Source of the DNA: Thermoplasmatales archaeon ex4572_165
Lineage (GTDB): Archaea; Thermoplasmatota; E2; DHVEG-1
Length of the DNA stretch: 51,393 bases
Assembly (NCBI GenBank): GCA_002254885.1
Contig: NJDG01000003.1
Coordinates: forward strand, 1 to 51,393
Direction of reading: 5' to 3'
Each line of letters starts with the position of its first letter. Within the stretch, counting starts at the first letter, position 1. A program made the translations under genes and the position numbers. A model generated the notes under the pieces. That model was given only the letters and a program-made list of their open reading frames with translations, ran no database searches and was not told the origin of the DNA. Shown piece by piece: positions 1 through 7,590 of this stretch.

Positions 1-126
1 GGCGCCTGGGACAAAAAAGACCAGATAGGGTTAATACCGCAAATATTCTCACAGGGATATGGCATAATTTGTACTGGCTAGCAGATTAATTATGTCCCAC
101 ACCCATATCAAGTCGAACTTTTTTAT
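1..126 (+). ncRNA. Possible 3' end of an unidentified structured RNA
   Basis: No reading frame is evident. The first 120 bases are clearly richer in G+C (about 43-47%) than the following DNA, and they fold: bases 63-69 pair with 88-94, extended by 61-62 with 96-97 around one bulged base, and the loop holds a smaller CTG/CAG stem. A run of six T at about 119-124 follows, as expected for an archaeal transcript end. Short stretches resemble pieces of rRNA, but not in rRNA order, and I could not match it to rRNA, SRP RNA or RNase P RNA. It may equally be chance structure at the contig edge. The strand is inferred only from the T run. Confidence 0.25.
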
Positions 127-268
127 ATTATGAAAAAAAAGTTTTGTCTAGTTTTCTAAATGGGTTTTTTTGTTGGTAATGCAGATACATTGTTGTCTTT
201 GGTTTGTTATCATCTTTGTTATGCTTCTGTTATTGACAATTAGTCCAATATTGATTGAAAATGATGTT

Positions 269-703
269 TTACTTCGATTCAACAACTTTATTTAATTGGT
301 TCATATCATATAGTTCTAAATTTGTATTCTCTTTTGAAACGTCTTCCAATTCTTTTGTAAAACCAGATTTTGAAAACAGTATAAATTTTTCTTTTCGCCT
401 GTCTTTTTTCCATTTTACGTCTTTTGTTTTCTGTTTTAAATCTTCTAAAATTTCGACATCTACTTTGTTTTTACTCCATTTGCATTCTCCAAATAAAATA
501 GTATTTTTTTCTTCGTTTAACCCTATTATGTCTATTTCTTCACTTCCATGCCACCATCGCCCAATTTTTCCGACGTCTGAATGGATATCCCAAAGTAGTT
601 CCTTGCATACTTGCTCAAAAACAGATGCGTAATGTTTCTGTAATTTCTCTGAAATATTTTTTATCAATGTTTCTTGTTTATGTCCTATGTTAAAGGGACA
701 CAC
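269..703 (-). pseudogene. C-terminal DUF234-type nuclease domain of an archaeal ATPase, truncated
   Basis: The 144 residues match the C-terminal restriction-nuclease-like (DUF234) part of the archaeal DEXX/AAA ATPase family. Visible are FEQVCKELLW, the acidic IGRWWHGSEEIDIIGLNE stretch and the GECKW motif; together D/E and ECK form the PD-(D/E)XK-like core. The family is normally about 450 residues with an N-terminal P-loop ATPase and a winged helix. None of that is present upstream on this strand, so this is most likely a decayed remnant. A stand-alone nuclease is possible because the remaining frame is intact. The full-length family is common in archaeal accessory regions and its biological role is not settled. 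Confidence 0.6.
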
Positions 704-894
704 GGCATTAGAATCATATGAACGTTCACAGAAGGAATATAATAGAAATATTGAAAAATTGCTTACAAGTGAAACTAGTGATGAAGACAGAGAATCCCTT
801 AGGTATATTATATGATATAAAAACCATCATCAAAAGAAATGATCAAGTCAAGCAACATATTATTAAAATAGTGCAGGTATTGTACCAAGTATAA
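687..894 (+). other. Two short overlapping frames, probable gene debris
   Basis: One frame (687-815, 42 codons) reads GHTALESYERSQKEYNRNI near its start, which loosely recalls the C-terminal end of tyrosine recombinases (GH...T..Y...S). A second frame (718-894, 58 codons) overlaps it. Neither has a convincing start signal and they disagree in frame, so decayed coding sequence is more likely than a gene. The resemblance to a recombinase is weak and rests on a handful of residues. Confidence 0.2.
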
Positions 895-912
895 GTGGAG
901 ATATTGTAAGAA

Positions 913-1527
913 ATGACAATTATTCCGATAGATAGAAAAAATGAATCGCAAAAAATTGCATCAATTCTTTCAAAAAAAACTGTTGGCATTGCTGGCGCTG
1001 GTGGCCTAGGTTCCAATGTTGCAGTATCCCTAGCCAGATCAGGGATAAATCATCTTGTCATCGTTGATTTTGATTGCGTTGAAGAGAGTAATTTGAATAG
1101 GCAATATTTTTTTCTAGGGCAAATTGGAAAAGAAAAGGTAAAGGCTTTACAGGATAATATCAAACAAATAAATCCTCATACAAGCTGTTCAATTATAAAT
1201 AAAAAATTAACGAAAGGGTCTATGTGGAAACCATTTACTCATGTTGATGTTGTTGTTGAAGCATTAGATAGTGCAGAAACAAAAACACAGTTTATTGAAG
1301 AAATCATGCATCATTTACCAAATACCCCCATTGTTGCTGCATCAGGTGTTGCAGGTATTGGAAATTCAGATCGTATCGTTACAAAACAAATAGGAAACCT
1401 CCATATGGTTTATGATGAACATGCCTTATCAAGTGATGATGATGTGCTTTTAGCACCAAAAGTCTGTTTAATGGCAAATTGGCAGGCAAATATTGTCCTT
1501 GAACTTCTTGTTGGTGATATAATATGA
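913..1527 (+). CDS. thiF: ThiF-family sulfur-carrier adenylyltransferase
   Basis: This E1-like enzyme adenylates the C-terminal glycine of a ThiS/MoaD-type carrier. The nucleotide-binding GAGGLG is at residues 28-33, the acidic strand end VDFD at 51-54, and NLNRQYF at 60-66 is the usual ATP-contact motif. At 204 residues it corresponds to the short ThiF family 2, without an extra rhodanese domain. Its stop overlaps the start of the downstream carrier gene by four bases, so the two form a translationally coupled pair. No other thiamine or molybdopterin genes are nearby, so the final sulfur acceptor (thiamine thiazole, molybdopterin or tRNA) is not shown by context. Confidence 0.85.
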   Translation: MTIIPIDRKNESQKIASILSKKTVGIAGAGGLGSNVAVSLARSGINHLVIVDFDCVEESNLNRQYFFLGQIGKEKVKALQDNIKQINPHTSCSIINKKLTKGSMWKPFTHVDVVVEALDSAETKTQFIEEIMHHLPNTPIVAASGVAGIGNSDRIVTKQIGNLHMVYDEHALSSDDDVLLAPKVCLMANWQANIVLELLVGDII

Positions 1528-1724
1528 GTATCACAGTAAACAAAAGAAATGTTGATTATGTTAAAGATGAAACAGTGAAGGATCTTTTAAAAAGATTAAA
1601 ATTTACTTTTCCTCTTGTTATTGTAAAAATCAATAAAGATCACGTTCCAAGATCGAAATATTCAGAAGTAAAAATTCCTGAAAACGCAGATATTCAAGTC
1701 ATACATATGATCAGTGGCGGATAA
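1524..1724 (+). CDS. thiS: ThiS/MoaD-like sulfur carrier protein
   Basis: A 66-residue beta-grasp protein that ends in the diglycine (HMISGG) on which a thiocarboxylate is formed by the partner adenylyltransferase. The length and the hydrophobic pattern PLVIVKINKDHVPRSKYSE fit ThiS-type carriers. The start ATG overlaps the stop of the ThiF-like gene (ATGA), which supports a dedicated pair. Assignment to ThiS rather than MoaD or an archaeal SAMP rests on size and neighbour only. Confidence 0.8.
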   Translation: MSITVNKRNVDYVKDETVKDLLKRLKFTFPLVIVKINKDHVPRSKYSEVKIPENADIQVIHMISGG

Positions 1725-1737
1725 GTTGTGACTTCTT

Positions 1738-2052
1738 TTATTCTATCTTCATCATACTTTGAAATTCTAGTTCTTCATCATCTTCAGATGAATATGATGA
1801 AATTGACCCTTTAAACAAAGGTTTTGAAATAAGTATAAAATAGATGCCCAATAAACCAACTGTTGAACCAAAAATCATACTTAATCCAAATGTAATGATA
1901 CTTGTAGAAAAATTAAATATCAACACACCCATAATTACAAAACTTAAAAAACCAATGAGAAGTGTTTTTAATAAAACAATTCTATTAATTGAAATAATTA
2001 TTTTTTCATTTACTTTTTCTTCCTCAAATCCCAATTCAACACCACAAAACAT
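1738..2052 (-). CDS. Small membrane protein, unknown function
   Basis: A 104-residue protein with a charged N terminus (EEEKVNEK), two hydrophobic helices at about residues 28-49 and 53-76, and an acidic cytosolic-looking tail (SSEDDEELEF). I do not recognise a family. It converges with the ThiS gene, with only 13 bases between the stops, and lies downstream of the UbiA gene on the same strand (59 bases), so co-transcription with UbiA is possible. Confidence 0.55.
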   Translation of the reverse strand: MFCGVELGFEEEKVNEKIIISINRIVLLKTLLIGFLSFVIMGVLIFNFSTSIITFGLSMIFGSTVGLLGIYFILISKPLFKGSISSYSSEDDEELEFQSMMKIE

Positions 2053-2111
2053 GAATTGAAAAGATAGTATTATAATCTTTCTTTAAAATTAATTTTAAAA
2101 TAATCTTTAAA

Positions 2112-3032
2112 TTAAATTTGAAGAATAGTTCCTGCCACAGTTAGAGCTGAAAATGACAATGCAAAGATAAAATATGTGATATACATAAATGACCATGCAC
2201 GAGTATTCTCAAGAGAGAACTGTTTTGATTGATCTTCTACCATTGTTTTAAAAATGAAAAAAGCAGGTATGGCAAGGAATGTTAGAAGCCAAAAATAAAC
2301 GGGTAAAAAACCAATATTGATGAAAACTGGTATTAAGATAAATGGGAAGAATAGAAATGGAAGAACTATGAATGCTGCTTTTTTTTCACCATATTTGATT
2401 ACAAGTGTTTTTGTTCCAACTATTTTATCTGCATGTTTGTCAGATATATCTTTTGTGATTGATCCGCCAAATAAAAATAACCCTGCGATACATGCAATTG
2501 TCAATGGCACAGGTTCCATAATTGATCCAAATACACTCCATGATCCCAAGATTCCAAGAAATCCCCTAGGGATTCCTATCCATAGTTGATTAAACCATAA
2601 TTTATCTTTCATTCGTGGAGATATTGAATATGTTACGGTAAAAAATGTGATAAACAACAGAAGCATCAGAAATGTTGGATGAATAATTGCTCCAATTAGA
2701 AAAGATCCAATGTACATGATTATTGCTATTGTAATAGCCTCTTTTTTTGTTATAATTCCTTTTGGAATTGGTCTATATGGTTTAGATATTAAATCTGCAT
2801 CATAATCTGTTGCTTGATTTAATGCATTTGATGCCCCATTAAGAAACACAAATGAAAGGCTTGCAGGGAGAATCTGAAAAATTAGTACTTGTGAAAAAGA
2901 AAGTGAAACTTGCATATATACATAACTTGCAATTATAATACTAGATGATACGATAAAAGGTGCTAGAAGAGTAAATGGTCGAATTAAACTCATAAAGCCT
3001 TTGATTTTTGAATCTTGTTTTTTATTTATCAT
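2112..3032 (-). CDS. ubiA: UbiA-family prenyltransferase, probable DGGGP synthase
   Basis: A 306-residue integral membrane protein with about nine hydrophobic helices and both aspartate-rich motifs of UbiA enzymes: NQATDYDAD at residues 72-80 followed by SKPYRPIPKG, and KDISDKHAD at 194-202. These bind magnesium and the prenyl diphosphate. In archaea the usual member is (S)-2,3-di-O-geranylgeranylglyceryl phosphate synthase, the second ether-forming step of membrane lipid synthesis; the SKPYRPIP signature fits it. A quinone or other aromatic prenyltransferase cannot be excluded from sequence alone, since no lipid or quinone genes flank it. Confidence 0.75.
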   Translation of the reverse strand: MINKKQDSKIKGFMSLIRPFTLLAPFIVSSSIIIASYVYMQVSLSFSQVLIFQILPASLSFVFLNGASNALNQATDYDADLISKPYRPIPKGIITKKEAITIAIIMYIGSFLIGAIIHPTFLMLLLFITFFTVTYSISPRMKDKLWFNQLWIGIPRGFLGILGSWSVFGSIMEPVPLTIACIAGLFLFGGSITKDISDKHADKIVGTKTLVIKYGEKKAAFIVLPFLFFPFILIPVFINIGFLPVYFWLLTFLAIPAFFIFKTMVEDQSKQFSLENTRAWSFMYITYFIFALSFSALTVAGTILQI

Positions 3033-3164
3033 CTTATGCTCACCAACTCATTTATTATTTTGTGTTTATGATGGTTATAAGCATTATTTGACAAATCTTA
3101 TCCAAATAAAAAAAAATGAATGGTTGGAAAAAACATATGTATTCCAATATTTATTATGGATTTT

Positions 3165-3677
3165 ATGAATCAGTTTCGAGGATTTATTGCAGTAGAGCTT
3201 CCAGTAAATGAAACAATAAAGAAATTTCATGATGAAATAGCGAAATTACTAACAAACATTAAGTTAGTTGAACTTGAAAACATGCATATAACCTTAAAAT
3301 TTCTAGGTGACACAAATGAAGATAATATTGAAAACATTTATCACATCATACAAAACTCCATCAAAGATATTCAGCCTTTCTCCATTCAACTAAAAGGAAC
3401 AGGTGTGTTTCCAAATCAGAAATATATAAAAGTCATATGGGTGGGGATTGAAAAAACGGAAAAAATGTCATTAATCTCATCATCATTAAACGCTCAATTA
3501 TCGACTCTTGGTTTTAAAGAAAAAAGTGCTATCGGAAAAGATCAACTCATTAGTATTATCGATAAATATAGAGAAGTCATATTTGATGAGATAATTGTTG
3601 ATTGTATATATCTTAAAAAAAGCACACTCACACCTCAAGGTCCCATATATGAGACAATAAAAGAAATTAAATTTTAA
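3165..3677 (+). CDS. thpR: 2H-phosphodiesterase (ThpR / RNA 2',3'-cyclic phosphodiesterase) lacking the second HxT
   Basis: The 2'-5' RNA ligase/cyclic phosphodiesterase fold is clear: MNQFRGFIAVELP at the start, first catalytic motif HITLKFLG, then VRVIWAG-like YIKVIWVGIE and the family's closing KKSTLTPQGPIYETI. The second catalytic motif, usually (P/A)HITLGRV about twenty residues after LGF, is absent: the sequence runs LGFKEKSAIGKDQL, where homologues carry roughly 15 further residues. The frame stays open, so this is an in-frame loss and not a frameshift. Enzymes of this fold need both HxT motifs, so the product is probably inactive or altered. The start at 3165 fits homologues; upstream in-frame ATGs at 3120 and 3156 lack support. 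The CCA-adding enzyme gene follows. Confidence 0.8.
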   Translation: MNQFRGFIAVELPVNETIKKFHDEIAKLLTNIKLVELENMHITLKFLGDTNEDNIENIYHIIQNSIKDIQPFSIQLKGTGVFPNQKYIKVIWVGIEKTEKMSLISSSLNAQLSTLGFKEKSAIGKDQLISIIDKYREVIFDEIIVDCIYLKKSTLTPQGPIYETIKEIKF

Positions 3678-3702
3678 TAACATATATGTTAATACCCCTA
3701 AG

Positions 3703-3717
3703 ATTTAAATATATTAA
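3703..3717 (+). promoter_or_regulatory. TATA-like element upstream of the CCA-adding enzyme
   Basis: The stretch GATTTAAATATATTA lies 32-46 bases before the preferred ATG at 3749 and would place a transcription start a few bases upstream of that codon. It supports the shorter start. The assignment is by pattern only in AT-rich DNA. Confidence 0.35.
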
Positions 3718-3748
3718 AAACATGACAATAATCGGAGAAAACATATAC

Positions 3749-5116
3749 ATGGAACCAGTACAAGAAACAATCAAAGGAATTCTTCCAAAAATCAATCCAA
3801 CAAAAAAAGATAGAGATAAAATTGAAAAGACTCTCAAACAATTTACAACTCTTGTACAACATGAAATTGATAAAACTAAAACAAATCCAACTATTGAAAT
3901 TGTAGGAAGCATAGCAAAAGACACTTATCTAAAAAACACACTTGATATTGATGTTTTTTTATTATTTGATCCAAATGTAAAACGAAACATCATAGCAGAA
4001 ACAACATTGAAAATTGGAAAAAAATTACTTAAAAACACAGAAGAATGCTATGCTGAACATCCATATATTCGAGGCATATTCAATGATTATAAACTTGAAC
4101 TTGTACCCGGATATCTAATTAAAGATGCGAGTCAAAAAATATCAGCCGTGGATCGAACCCCACTTCATACAAAATACATAAAATCACATATATCAGAAAT
4201 TCAAAAACAAGAAATAAGGTTATTTAAACAATTTCTCCATGGGATCAACTGTTATGGAGCAGAAGCAGAAATACAGGGATTTTCAGGATATCTCTGCGAA
4301 ATTCTTATAGTCAAATATAAGTCATTTCTTCAACTCATTCAGAACGCAAAAAATTGGGATTCACCAATTCATTTATCATTACATCAAGAATCTCCTATTG
4401 ATTTTTCAGATCCTCTTGTTTTTATTGACCCTGTGGATCCGGAAAGAAATGTTGCAAGTGCAGTATCAGATAAAACTCTTAATCGATTCATGAAAGCTTG
4501 TGATGCGTTTCTATTGAAACCAAAAAAAACATTTTTCTTTCCAAATCCTGTAAAACCATGGTCTCTTGAAAAAATCAAAAAATATGTAACTTCAACCGAA
4601 AAACAATACATTAGCATCATCTTTTCAAAACCAGATCTTATCTCTGAAAATCTTGTACCACAACTTCGAAAAACCTGTAAATTTATAAAAAATGAGGCAA
4701 CACAAAATGATTTCATCATCTATGATATTGATTTTACTATTGATGAAAAACATCAGTTTATATATATTATCATTCAATCTGATCGAAAGCCTCTCTCTGA
4801 AACATATACTCATATTGGTCCGCCCACCAAATTAACAGAACATATCAAAAAATTTGAGGAAAAATGGAAAGACCATCCACTTTTACATAAAGAACCCTAC
4901 GAAAATGAAAAACGTATGTATGTGTCCGTTAAAAGAAAACATCGAATGTTAATCTCATTTCTTGCAGATAACCTTCAATCATATCCATTGAGTAGACATA
5001 TTGAACGAAAAATAAAAAAGAATTATTTTATTGAAAAGGATGAAGAATTAGTTAAAAAAGAATTGCAGATTTTTTGGACGATGTATTTTGATGGGAAAGA
5101 TCCTTGGGAACGATAA
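3749..5116 (+). CDS. cca: Archaeal CCA-adding enzyme (tRNA nucleotidyltransferase, class I)
   Basis: It adds or repairs the 3'-terminal CCA of tRNA from CTP and ATP. The nucleotidyltransferase signature GSIAKDTYLKNTLDIDVF begins at about residue 53, with the DxD metal ligands in LDIDVF and the third carboxylate in the strand around KLELVPGY. The length (about 455 residues) and the long C-terminal tail domains agree with archaeal class I enzymes. I chose the ATG at 3749 (MEPVQETI) because homologues start close to the helical KxxxxPxxxE segment; ATGs at 3686 and 3722 would add unlikely residues. It sits in a plus-strand row of RNA-related genes, 15 bases ahead of the next. Confidence 0.93.
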   Translation: MEPVQETIKGILPKINPTKKDRDKIEKTLKQFTTLVQHEIDKTKTNPTIEIVGSIAKDTYLKNTLDIDVFLLFDPNVKRNIIAETTLKIGKKLLKNTEECYAEHPYIRGIFNDYKLELVPGYLIKDASQKISAVDRTPLHTKYIKSHISEIQKQEIRLFKQFLHGINCYGAEAEIQGFSGYLCEILIVKYKSFLQLIQNAKNWDSPIHLSLHQESPIDFSDPLVFIDPVDPERNVASAVSDKTLNRFMKACDAFLLKPKKTFFFPNPVKPWSLEKIKKYVTSTEKQYISIIFSKPDLISENLVPQLRKTCKFIKNEATQNDFIIYDIDFTIDEKHQFIYIIIQSDRKPLSETYTHIGPPTKLTEHIKKFEEKWKDHPLLHKEPYENEKRMYVSVKRKHRMLISFLADNLQSYPLSRHIERKIKKNYFIEKDEELVKKELQIFWTMYFDGKDPWER

Positions 5117-5131
5117 ATTTTAAAGAATTAG

Positions 5132-5929
5132 ATGGATAAGTTTATGGCAAATATTGAAATGAAAAAATCTTTGAAAACCATAGGCGTATATACAAAGAAT
5201 TTTCGTTTATATCATAAGCTTGTTTCTTCATTAAAAAATAAACATTTTGCATATGTCTCATTAAACTCATTGCAACATATCCCAAATCAAATTGGGGTCA
5301 TTCTCACATCACATAATGAAATCCATGACATCAAAAGAAAAAAAGTAATCGCGGCTGATGTTTATGATTCCATTGAAGAAGCAATTGATAAAGCATTTCA
5401 TATGCTTATTGGAAAAGATTTGTATCACCATATACATTTTGGTATTGATCCTGGAGAAAAACCAGGAATTGCAATTGTAGGTGATGATATACTTCTTAAC
5501 ACAAAACAGGCATCATCTCCTGAACAAGTCCTAAAAATCATTAAAAGATTCCTAATAGATTACCCTGCTCATGAATACCTTATCCGAATCGGACATGGAT
5601 CTATTCTTTTACGAAACCGCATCATTAATTCATTGATACCTTTAAACATTCCAATTGAAATTGTTAATGAAAGTAAAACATCATCTCATCAAACTCAACG
5701 TATAGGTAGAGATGTTAAAGCCGCTGCATCGATTGCATTATTACATGGAGGAAAGGTTCAAAGAAAATTTCCATTAAAACCTACGCGAGGAGAAATACGC
5801 AGAATCCAAGAGGAAAGTAGAAAAATTAGCAATGGAGCATTTTCCATCTCAGAACATACTGCCATTCTTGTTTTAAAAGGGGAGATAAGCCTCTTACAAG
5901 CCGTTGAAGATGAAAACAAAAATAATTGA
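5132..5929 (+). CDS. RNase H-fold (RuvC/YqgF-like) archaeal protein
   Basis: The C-terminal half looks like a RuvC-type RNase H fold: FGIDPGEKPGIAIVG (first aspartate, residue 106), IEIVNESKTS (glutamate 180) and GRDVKAAASIALLHG (aspartate 194), spaced as in RuvC, YqgF and related Holliday junction nucleases. The N-terminal 95 residues are a separate alpha/beta region of unknown type, and a basic stretch follows the third motif. The nucleic acid substrate is not shown by sequence. Its place between CCA transferase and PurH gives little help; a role in recombination or RNA processing is inference. The start could also be the ATG at 5144. Confidence 0.6.
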   Translation: MDKFMANIEMKKSLKTIGVYTKNFRLYHKLVSSLKNKHFAYVSLNSLQHIPNQIGVILTSHNEIHDIKRKKVIAADVYDSIEEAIDKAFHMLIGKDLYHHIHFGIDPGEKPGIAIVGDDILLNTKQASSPEQVLKIIKRFLIDYPAHEYLIRIGHGSILLRNRIINSLIPLNIPIEIVNESKTSSHQTQRIGRDVKAAASIALLHGGKVQRKFPLKPTRGEIRRIQEESRKISNGAFSISEHTAILVLKGEISLLQAVEDENKNN

Positions 5930-5983
5930 GATGAAACCCAAAAGATTTATGAGTCTGTCGAATATGCTGATTGGGTAAGAGTG

Positions 5984-7534
5984 ATGAAAGTCCAAAGAGT
6001 ACTAATAAGTGTATCAGACAAAACCGGAATTAAAGAGTTAGCAAAAGACCTAGTCAAAAATGATATTGAGATAATATCAACAGGTGGAACAGCTGCTCTA
6101 TTAAAGAAACATGGTGTCCCCATTGTTGAGATCTCTTCTGTTACTGATTTTCCTGAAATGCTTGATGGAAGGGTGAAAACTCTACATCCGCGAATCCATG
6201 CAGGTATTCTTGCACAACGTTCAAAAAAAGAACATATGGACACCTTGAAATCTTTTAATATTCAAACAATTGATATGGTCGTTTGTAATCTATATCCCTT
6301 TGAACAAACAATAAAGAAAAAAAATGTCTCCTTAAATGATGTTATTGAAAACATTGACATTGGAGGACCAACTCTTATCAGAGCATCTGCTAAGAATTAT
6401 AAAGATGTCATTATCATCACAAATAAAGATCAATATCCAATTATTCAATCAAATCTTAAAGAAAAAAAAGAAATGACACTTTCCCAACGGGAGAAATTCG
6501 CATTAGAAGCTTTTTCTCATACTGCTCAATATGATGCAATTATCTCGACTTATCTACGGGGTCGATGGACCAATGAATTACTTTCAACTGATACCACTAT
6601 TGCACTTAGGAAAAAACAAGATATGCGATATGGTGAAAACCCACATCTCAAAGCAGGATTCTATGAGCAACTACCACCTACTGATGAACCATGCATAACC
6701 AATGCTACTCAACTCCAAGGAAAAGCTCTTTCTTACAATAACATTCTTGATAGCAATGATGCAATCGAAACAATAAAAGAATTTACAGATCCTACATGTG
6801 TCATCATTAAACATGCAACACCCTGTGGGATTGCAAGTGCTAAAAATCTCCTTGATGCATGGAAAAATGCCTATAGCACTGACACTTATTCACCATTTGG
6901 AGGAATTGTATCTTTTAACCGAAGTGTCGGAAAAGAAGTTGCAGAAGAACTCAGCTCGTTATTTCTAGAAGTTATCATCGCACCATCCTTTTCAAAAGAT
7001 GCTTTAAATATTTTCTCAAAGAAAAAAAATCTTCGTATCCTCAAACTTGAAGGTATTGACTCAACAATAAACACCTCTGGAATGGTATTTCGAAGTGTTA
7101 TAGGGGGAGTTCTCTTTCAAGATAGAGATATTGAAATGACGCCACAGAAAAACTGGAAAATTGTTAGCAAGAAAAAACCAACAAAACAACAATTGAAATC
7201 AATGGATTTTGCAGTTCGCTGTGTAAAACATGTAAAATCAAATAGTGTTGTTTTTGTAAAAGAAACTGAAACCGTTGGTATTGGTGGAGGTCAAACAGCA
7301 CGTGTTGATGCCACTTGGATTGCAACTCATAAAGGAAAAGAAAACATCAAAAAATCAATTTTGGCTAGTGATGCTTTTTTCCCATTTAGAGACGCAGTAG
7401 ATATTGCAGCAGAAGCAGGTGTGGAAGCAATTATTCAACCTGGTGGAAGTATAAGAGATGAAGAAGTAATCCAAGCAGCAGATGAACATGGTATTGCAAT
7501 GGTTTTTACTGGACAGCGATATTTCAGGCATTAA
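5984..7534 (+). CDS. purH: Bifunctional AICAR formyltransferase/IMP cyclohydrolase
   Basis: PurH performs the last two steps of IMP synthesis. The N-terminal MGS-like IMP cyclohydrolase domain (residues 1 to about 150) shows LISVSDKTGI, STGGTAALL and DFPEMLDGRVKTLHP; the formyltransferase domain carries NILDSNDA and KHATPCG at about 276 with the catalytic histidine, and the family tail GGGQTARVDA, IIQPGGSIRDEEVI and FTGQRYFRH. At 516 residues it has full bacterial-type length. Many archaea use PurP/PurO instead, so this gene marks a lineage with the bacterial-type route. A GTG at 5981 precedes the ATG directly; the latter is preferred. Confidence 0.97.
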   Translation: MKVQRVLISVSDKTGIKELAKDLVKNDIEIISTGGTAALLKKHGVPIVEISSVTDFPEMLDGRVKTLHPRIHAGILAQRSKKEHMDTLKSFNIQTIDMVVCNLYPFEQTIKKKNVSLNDVIENIDIGGPTLIRASAKNYKDVIIITNKDQYPIIQSNLKEKKEMTLSQREKFALEAFSHTAQYDAIISTYLRGRWTNELLSTDTTIALRKKQDMRYGENPHLKAGFYEQLPPTDEPCITNATQLQGKALSYNNILDSNDAIETIKEFTDPTCVIIKHATPCGIASAKNLLDAWKNAYSTDTYSPFGGIVSFNRSVGKEVAEELSSLFLEVIIAPSFSKDALNIFSKKKNLRILKLEGIDSTINTSGMVFRSVIGGVLFQDRDIEMTPQKNWKIVSKKKPTKQQLKSMDFAVRCVKHVKSNSVVFVKETETVGIGGGQTARVDATWIATHKGKENIKKSILASDAFFPFRDAVDIAAEAGVEAIIQPGGSIRDEEVIQAADEHGIAMVFTGQRYFRH

Positions 7535-7590
7535 ATTCAGATATAATATCTCAAATATCTTTTAATAATACAATTGCATCACAAAACGCA

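Noticed and set aside
1-120. Partial 16S or 5S rRNA at the left edge
   Set aside because: Short rRNA-like words occur, but their order and spacing do not agree with either molecule.
255-632. Open frame of 125 codons on the plus strand opposite the DUF234 domain
   Set aside because: It is antisense to a recognised domain and its translation is Phe/Ser-rich, the usual mirror of a Lys/Glu-rich gene.
1844-2589. Plus-strand open frames opposite the small membrane protein and UbiA
   Set aside because: Both are mirrors of membrane proteins with clear family or helix pattern on the minus strand.
5926-5984. Possible C/D box small RNA between the RuvC-like gene and purH
   Set aside because: A GAGATGA and a CTGA can be picked out, but the spacing and a proper C'/D' pair are not convincing.
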